A stretch of DNA of 64,000 nt from the NCBI GenBank assembly GCA_030847615.1, contig JAUMIR010000001.1, positions 69,639,501 through 69,703,500 on the forward strand, written 5' to 3'. Made by a program: the position numbers and the translations under genes. Source of the stretch: Gambelia wislizenii. Taxonomy: Eukaryota > Chordata > Lepidosauria > Squamata > Crotaphytidae. Below, one piece after another: positions 58,275-64,000 of this stretch. Below the pieces are notes generated by a model. That model was given only the letters and a program-made list of their open reading frames with translations. It was not told where the DNA came from and ran no database searches. How positions within the stretch are numbered: the first letter of the stretch is position 1; every line of letters begins with the position of its first letter.

Positions 58275-59769
58275 CTTCCCCAGACACTGGGCCCCGGGCA
58301 GTGACCCCTACAGCAGAAGGTTCTGCCACGCCTAAAGGTTCTCAAGGGGGGAAAGGGGGGTGGCATTCCCAGTTGGCCTCGGAACTGCCCACGGATCAGT
58401 GGTTCCTAGCTCACCCCAATGAGGTGACAGTGAGGGAGGGTTTGGCCTGGAAAGGGGATCGCCTGTATGTTCCTGAAGTCTTGAGGGCGAGCATCCTCAA
58501 GCAGTGCCATGATGTCAAAAGTGCGGGGCATTTTGGGTATCTCAAAACTTTGCATTTGGCCGGAGACAGTTTTGGTGGCCCCGAATGAGGAAGGAGGTGG
58601 AGGAATATGTGAAGGGGTGTACCACCTGTGCAGTGGCCAAAGGGGGGTCAGGGAAGCCCAAAGGTTTGCTCCAACCTCTACCCACCCCAACCAAGCCCTG
58701 GGAGGTCATTAGCATGGAGTTTATAGTTGAGTTACCAGAGAGTAGGAAAAAGACGGTTATTTGGGTGGTTACTGATTTGTTCTCAAAACAAGCGCACTTT
58801 GTGGCCTGTAAGAAACTCCCCACGGCCTCCCAATTAGCCAAGTTGTTCATTCAGCATATTTATCGGATTCACGGCATTCCTGCCAAGATTGTGTCTGATC
58901 GGGGGGGGCAGTTTACCTCGCAGTTTTGGAAGGCTTTCACAAACCTTCTAGGGGTGGAGGTAGGTCTTAGCAGCTCCCATCATCCCCAGTCGGACGGGCA
59001 AACAGAACGAACGAATCAGACACTTGAACAATACCTGAGATGTTATGTGAATTTCCAACAGTCTGATTGGGTTGATCTTCTACCTTTTGCTGAAGTGGCC
59101 TACAATAATGCCACCCACCAGAGCACTGGACTCTCGCCGTTTAAGGTTGTGTCTGGACATGATTTCGGTCCCCTGCCTTTGTTGAAGGGGTCCCCCAACT
59201 CCGACCCTGTTTCGGTCTCCCAGTGGAGTCAACAGGTCAGAGACGCTTGGCCTCATGTAATCTCAGCCTTAGACTTCGCCAAAGCATGCTACAAACATTA
59301 TGCTGATCAAAAGCGGGACCCTTCTCCAAGATATGAGGTGGGGGATCTGGTTTATTTGTCCACTAAGTTCCTTAAGTGCCCCCAACCCTCCAAAAAGTTG
59401 GGACCCAAATACATTGGACCTTTTCGTATTGTTAGGATGGTAAATCCTGTGGCTTTTGAACTGTCTTTACCTAAGTTGTACTGACATGTGCATCCTGTGT
59501 TTCATTCTAGCCTGCTCAAGCCCGCGAACCCTCCAGACAAACACCATCCGGCGCAGGAACCTGCGCCTCAGCCGATCTTGGTGGATCAGGACCAGCATTT
59601 TGAAATCTCTGAGGTCTTGGACTCTAGGCTTCATCGGGGAGGGTTACAGTATTTGGTGAAGTGGAAACACCTGCCTTTGGGCCATGCGGAGTGGATAGCT
59701 TCTGAACATGTCAATGCCAAACGCTTATTGCGAAAGTTTCATGCCCGCTTTCCCGATAAGCCAGGTTGA
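58275..59769 (+). pseudogene. Gypsy pol part 2: integrase and chromodomain, broken
   Basis: The integrase zinc-binding region has HDVKSAGH (about 58509) and CTTCAVAK (about 58620). A one-base frameshift near 58555-58590 separates the two. In the catalytic core the first acidic residue sits in SMEFIVELP (Glu, codon 58717-58719, where the family has Asp), the second in VSDRGGQF (about 58897), and the third in GQTERTNQ (about 59007). So the DDE triad is E-D-E. The C-terminal part includes GPKYIGPFRIV. A TGA at 59482 interrupts just before HVHPVFHSSLLKP. A chromodomain follows (about 59597-59745; EISEVLDSRL, LQYLVKWKHLPLGHAEWI), which in chromoviruses binds methylated histone H3 to steer insertion. 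The stop stands where relatives commonly have Arg, consistent with CGA to TGA decay. Confidence 0.85.
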
Positions 59770-59780
59770 GGGGGGGTTGA

Positions 59781-59797
59781 TCTTCAGGGGGGCAATA
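59781..59797 (+). promoter_or_regulatory. Polypurine-tract-like sequence of the Gypsy element
   Basis: tcttcaggggggcaata directly precedes the LTR start. Confidence 0.55.
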
Positions 59798-60149
59798 TGT
59801 CAGGATCGTCCATGAATTCTGGGATATAGAGTAGAATTCATGAAGGACCCTGACAGTTTGTTGGTTTGAGACTGGTTCTATCTTGGGCCTCTGGAATGTC
59901 TGGGAGACGTTGGTTGCCATGGGAACACAGGTCCTACCAGGAGCTCAAGGCCGGACAGATGGTTCAGCGCCTTTCGCTCCCCCATGGTATACCGCCCTCC
60001 CTTTTCTGCTTTCTCACGCTGGGTGTCTCTTATCTGTTTCCCCTGTAAGTTTGGTCTTCAGTTGTAGCTTTGCAAATGTCCCTTACACATGCTTCTATTC
60101 CAATAAAGAACTTGATTGAAGATATATGAGTTTGTGTTCTGTGTACATC
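59798..60149 (+). repeat. Gypsy 3' LTR, about 350 bp
   Basis: Starts TGTCAGGATCG. It has a poly(A) signal (ccaataaagaac, about 60101-60112) and probably ends at the CA near 60147-60149. The right edge is a guess because no second LTR is available. Confidence 0.6.
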
Positions 60150-60197
60150 ACAGTCGCCTCCCACGTGGCGGCTCCAGGGCACCACTATCTTCCCATC

Positions 60198-60842
60198 ATC
60201 CTCTCTTCGGCTGGTTCGCGCCAGCTGGAGAGAGGATCGGAAGCTGGCCAATGGGGAAGAGGCAGCTCTTTCCCCATTGGACAGCTAGGGACAGGCCTAG
60301 CCAATCAGAGGCCTAGGTTTGGCAGGGCCTCTGATTGGCCACCTAAGGCAGAGACTGCTGCCGCAGTCTCCTTTCAGGTCCGGCTGCCAGGGATTTATTC
60401 CTGGCCACGCCAGACCTGAATCAGTTGGCTCCTGAGAGCCAAAGAACCACCCACCCTTTAATTAGATTCTTCTGTGTATTAGCTAGGATCGGTAAGCTGT
60501 TTTGTTGCCTTTTGTCACAACTCGCCTAGGGTTGGCGGCGAGCATGAGGGTTCTGGATCCAAACTCAGGGTTTGGGGTCTCCAGACCGGGCCAAAGTCTT
60601 CACAGGTCAAAGTTCAAGTTCTTGGCCACGGGGACCGAAGGGGGGTTAGGCTGTACCCCCTTCACTCTGGGTTTGGGTCACATGACCCTATCACGTGACC
60701 AATCACGTGATCGGTTAGCAAGCGGGTTAACCGATTCGATATCAACTAGCAGGCAGGCTGGTTGATACCTGGTTCACTTCCCATGCTCTGTTGCCAACCT
60801 GGCAACTATCACGAAGGCGAGTTGTGGCCAATTTTTGCCACA
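60198..60842. other. Array of about ten stem-loops
   Basis: Consecutive short inverted repeats include: 60198-60237 (9-bp outer stem atcctctct/agagaggat); 60248-60280 (11-bp perfect stem ccaatggggaa); 60300-60339 (14-bp perfect stem gccaatcagaggcc); 60351-60370 (8 bp); 60374-60419 (7 + 5 bp); 60425-60442 (7 bp); 60521-60542 (6 bp); 60675-60688 (6 bp); 60740-60767 (7 bp); 60791-60805 (5 bp); 60823-60842 (6 bp). CCAAT boxes occur in several stems. No protein or known RNA family is recognised. Confidence 0.7.
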
Positions 60843-62437
60843 TATCACTATTACCTTTGTATTACCTTCTGTACCTTTTACCTGTTGTAAATATACTACT
60901 GTCAGCATACTGGTCCTATGTCTTTATTGGGACGGGGAAGGGGGCGATGGGAGGGGAGCATCTCACCTCAGCACGCAATGGAGTTCCCAACTCAGGGAAA
61001 TACTTGCAACAGACAAGCAGAGCTGAGTCGATGTAGCTTTCATGTAAGACAATAGCAGATAAGGAATACATTTGGTATGATGACATCTCACACATTCACT
61101 CTTTACATGTATAGCCAAGTGAAACAATCACATTATTGCATATAGACAGAGGGAGCACTGGAGCAAGGTATATGTTACACCAGCGGCCAAACTGGCATCT
61201 GAATTTAGCCTTCATTCTGCGCACTAGGGCACTGTGTCCTAATATCATAAATACCAAGGCTGACAGATAGGGTTTTATTAATAGTGTGAGAGGTAGTTAT
61301 TGCTCAGCAACAGTCAGTAGCTTGGAGGTTATGGGTATTACATGCCAAGGTCTGAGATCTTTGTTGTTATAGAGTCAACTCACTAGTTTTAGTAGTTTGT
61401 TCTGCTCTCAGAAGGAGACAGGCCTTGATTTTGTGGAATAAAGTGTGAAATCAGGGAGCTGGTCCCTCTTAAAAAAAAAAATCTGTATAGGAAAGAGTCC
61501 CAAACTGCCAGTTAGCTTAAGAGAGATGAGTAAACAAACTGGAGCAATAATGAAGATCTCTCTGTATTTTAAAAGAAGTTCATGACAAGGATTTACATAA
61601 GATTGCAGAATAGAGGGGGCCTGTATGGTAGAAATACTCCATTTCCCTAGGCAGAATAAAAAAAATGGAGGACTTGGGGCCAATCCACCTCAAGGATATA
61701 CATAATAATAGGGTTTGGAAGCAGGCCATTTGAAATGGGGCAGGGAACATTTTTGGCCAAAGGGCTACACTCCCTCATGGAAAACTTCCTGGAAAGTTTC
61801 CATGGCAGTTGTGGGAAGGCCTAAATCCTTTCCCTACTCTCACTTGGACTCCGATTTTCTCTCTTTTTGTCTCTCTCCATTTCTCACTCTTCCTTTTCCT
61901 CCACAGCAATCTCCTCTACCCCCTCTTCTATTTTTTTAAAAGATATATAGGGGACTCAAGGACAGAGTCATGGTCCTCCACACCAACAGCATTGTTTGAG
62001 TGATCATCCAAGAAATATAAAGGATGACTAACACCTTGGAGTTATGGCTTCCTCCATAAAAAAAGCTAGCTTTCAGGGAACAGACTGCTTCAACTCATAT
62101 ACAGCATTCAAAATGGCTGACAGAGCCATTCTAATTAGCATTTTCTCTGTGGGTGTGTGTCACAGAGAGGTTGCCACATATTTGCCATTTTCAAAGCCCA
62201 GCCCACTCACACCACTAACAAAATCCTAATTACATGAAGGTATGGGAGAGCTTTTCTTTCCCAAATTTGATGTCATCCCTAAGTTAAGTTCAGACCAAAG
62301 GAGAAAAGTTAGTTATACCAGTTCCAGGCTGGTATGGTGGCAGCTATGGAGGCTCTAGATAAGATCCTCAAGTCCAAAGCTGTATCAGTAAATACCACTG
62401 TCTGAATAATCCACATCCTATTGTTTTCAATTTTGTA
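60843..62437. other. No gene recognised
   Basis: Short ORFs only. An antisense poly(A)-signal-like tttattg near 60920 hints that the stem-loop block may belong to an antisense LTR, but no edges were found. Confidence 0.4.
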
Positions 62438-62565
62438 TCTATGTTTTTCATGGGAGGTTTTCCGGGCTGTGAGGCTATGTTCTGGAAGAGTTTATTCCTG
62501 ATGTTTTGCCTGCATCTCTGTCTGGTATCTTCAGAGAATGGTGGTGTAGGGGTGTGTGGGGTTTA

Positions 62566-62804
62566 CAGTTGTCCCTTCATATTCACTGGGGTTTGGTTCC
62601 AGGACACCCCACCCCCACCATGGATACCAAAATCCGTGAATACTCAAGTCCCATTACATACAATGGCATAGCAAAATGGTGTCCCTTATATAAGATGGCA
62701 AAATCAAGGTTTGCATTTTGGATTATTATTTTTTAAAGAATATTTTCAAGCTGTGAACACTTAAATCCGTCGACACCAAATCCGTGGATACGGAGGGACA
62801 ACTG
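62566..62804. mobile_element. Tigger/MER2-like MITE inside the left Penelope arm, TA duplication
   Basis: The ends cagttgtcccttcatattc and ggatacggagggacaactg are inverted repeats, flanked by TA (62564-62565, 62805-62806). The uninterrupted right arm shows the empty site. The second copy is at 26374-26604. Confidence 0.85.
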
Positions 62805-62997
62805 TATATACTATAAGTCCCTGTTGGAGAGGATATGTAAATTTGTATATTTGAATGGCTAGTCCCTAGGGTGAGAGGATATGCAAGGAGGATTAGTGTC
62901 TGTTTGGCTAATGGTCCATTGTTTGCTGGAAATCCCCCTGTCCCTGGGTGAAGTTCATTTGCATGTGTTGAGTTTTGATTTTGGTGTTTTTCAGGAT

Positions 62998-63125
62998 GTC
63001 AGAATGCACAGAGAAGCTATTGAAATCCACAAACACCTGGACAACTTTAACAGGAAAGAAGAAACTCTTAAAGTAAACAAAGTTTGGCTACCAGTCCTGA
63101 AAAACACCAAAATCAAAACTCAACA
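62998..63125 (+). pseudogene. Penelope C-terminal fragment (end of GIY-YIG endonuclease region)
   Basis: The segment REAIEIHKHLDNFNRKEETL followed by VNKVWLPVLKNTKIKT matches the very C-terminal stretch of Penelope polyproteins, just after the GIY-YIG endonuclease. The RT and most of the endonuclease are absent. The frame continues into the right arm by chance to 63183. Confidence 0.6.
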
Positions 63126-63442
63126 CATGCAAATGAACTTCACCCAGGGACAGGGGGATTTCCAGCAGACAATGGACCATTAGCCAAACAGACACTAATC
63201 CTCTTGCATATCCTCCCACACTAGGAACTAGCCATTCAAATACACAAATTTACATATCCTCTCCAACAGGGACTCACAGTATGTAAACCCCACACACCCC
63301 TACGCCACCATTCTCTGACGATGCCAACCACAGATACAGGCGAAACATCAGGAACAAGCTTTTCCACAATATGGCCTCACAGCCTGGAAAAAAACCACAA
63401 AAAACCTATGGATGCCAGCCGTGAAAGCCTTCAAATTCACTT

Positions 63443-63880
63443 CGTATATATGGTTTTGAAAGCTGGACAGTGAAGCTGTAAAGGAGAAGAATTAATTCAT
63501 TTCAAATGTGATGGTGGTGGAGAGTTCAACAGATACTGTGGACTGCCAAAAAACAAAACAAAACAAAACAAAAACACAAAGAAATGGGTATGAGAGCAAA
63601 GCAGGCCTCAACTCTCACTAGAAGCCAAAATTATGAAACTCAGGCTTTTGTACTTCAAAAGATGGAAAAGATGATGATGCTCAGTAAAGTAGAAGACAGT
63701 GGGAAAAGAGGAAGACCTTAGTGCAGGTGGATTGACTCAGTCCAGGAAGTCATGGTCCTAAGCTTGAAAAACCTGAGCAGGGTTGCCAATAAAAAGATCA
63801 CTGGGTGGGGGGGGGGCTCTCTCATGCATAGGCTCACCATAAGTAAAAGTAGACTGTCTTTATGGCAAATAATAACAATA
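63443..63880 (+). pseudogene. BovB/RTE LINE 3' end
   Basis: Begins with ggttttgaaagctggacagt (the ESWTV-type motif of the BovB ORF2 end). It continues with gtggactgccaaaaa, gaggaagaccttagtgcagg and ggattgactcagtccaggaa in BovB order, and ends near tcaccataagtaaaagtaga. It is split by an (AAAAC)n expansion (63547-63571) and small indels. Strongly 5'-truncated. Confidence 0.75.
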
Positions 63881-64000
63881 ATAGTGGGAAGTGACCTGGG
63901 TCCTCTCTGGCAAATAACTAGACTTGGGATCCAGAGGTTCAAGATTGTCTCTGTCCTATTCCTGCCCCTGGAATGCCCTGTTTTGCAGCCTCACAAAAGC
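63881..64000 (+). repeat. Possible SINE head at window edge
   Basis: cttgggatccagaggttcaa resembles a B-box region of a tRNA-derived SINE. The copy runs off the window. Confidence 0.3.

Larger units (their letters stand above)
51200..60149 (+). mobile_element. Chromodomain Gypsy (Ty3-type) LTR retrotransposon, 5' LTR not seen, split by a nested element
   Basis: Gag, pol and a 3' LTR are in the usual order, and the pol is interrupted at 54451-58269 by another LTR element. No 5' LTR matching 59798-60149 was found upstream of gag, so the left edge is approximate and the copy is probably 5'-truncated. Confidence 0.8.
62438..63441 (+). mobile_element. Penelope-like element remnant with inverted arms
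   Basis: Left arm (62438-62565 plus 62805-62997) and right arm (63098-63441) are inverted copies of each other. They surround a short coding piece. Such flanking duplications (pseudo-LTRs) are typical of Penelope elements. Confidence 0.65.

Overview
The window looks like repeat-rich, gene-poor DNA from a squamate reptile, most likely a lizard. This rests on the mix of families recognised by eye: L1, L2, CR1, BovB/RTE with its tRNA-derived partner SINE, an Ingi/Vingi- or RTE-like LINE with a C-terminal zinc finger, a Penelope element, a chromodomain Gypsy element, and several DNA transposon families. Microsatellites are common and no bacterial signals are present. I could not recognise one exon of an ordinary host gene. 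Every well-supported protein-coding segment is a transposable-element gene, and nearly all are broken.

Layout. At 1.2-5 kb lie a decayed PIF/Harbinger transposase (+) and, facing it, a Myb/SANT-like protein of the kind Harbinger transposons carry. From 5 to 38 kb the sequence is mostly unrecognised AT-rich DNA sprinkled with SINEs, L2 and CR1 tails, short LINE fragments, a solo LTR (12.4-12.9 kb), a GC-rich palindromic minisatellite (11.1-11.7 kb), two short hairpin elements (18.2 and 20.6 kb), Tigger-like MITEs (26.4 and 27.1 kb) and Harbinger-type MITEs.

From 38.94 to 49.80 kb there is one old, 5'-truncated L1 with a preserved 16-17 bp target-site duplication. Later insertions have split it: three Vingi-like LINE copies (one nearly full length), two or more CR1 copies, and two MITEs. 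At three junctions, removing the insert puts the L1 reading frame back in register, so the nest can be ordered in time.

From 51.2 to 60.15 kb lies a chromodomain Gypsy retrotransposon (gag with zinc knuckle; protease, RT, RNase H, integrase, chromodomain; 3' LTR). It is broken by a younger, non-autonomous Gypsy-type element at 54451-58269. That inner element has near-identical LTR halves and a dead pol remnant. About 1.3 kb spanning the second half of its 5' LTR and the adjoining leader is inverted, and a primer-binding-site-like sequence abuts the inverted LTR end. Beyond the Gypsy 3' LTR is an unusual run of about ten stem-loops (60198-60842). The right end holds a Penelope remnant with inverted arms, one arm split by a Tigger-like MITE, and then a BovB 3' end.

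The elements relate as parasite and helper. Harbinger transposases act on Harbinger MITEs, BovB machinery moves the tRNA-derived SINEs, and intact Gypsy relatives probably moved the inner non-autonomous element. All functional statements are by family recognition. Nothing was searched or computed.
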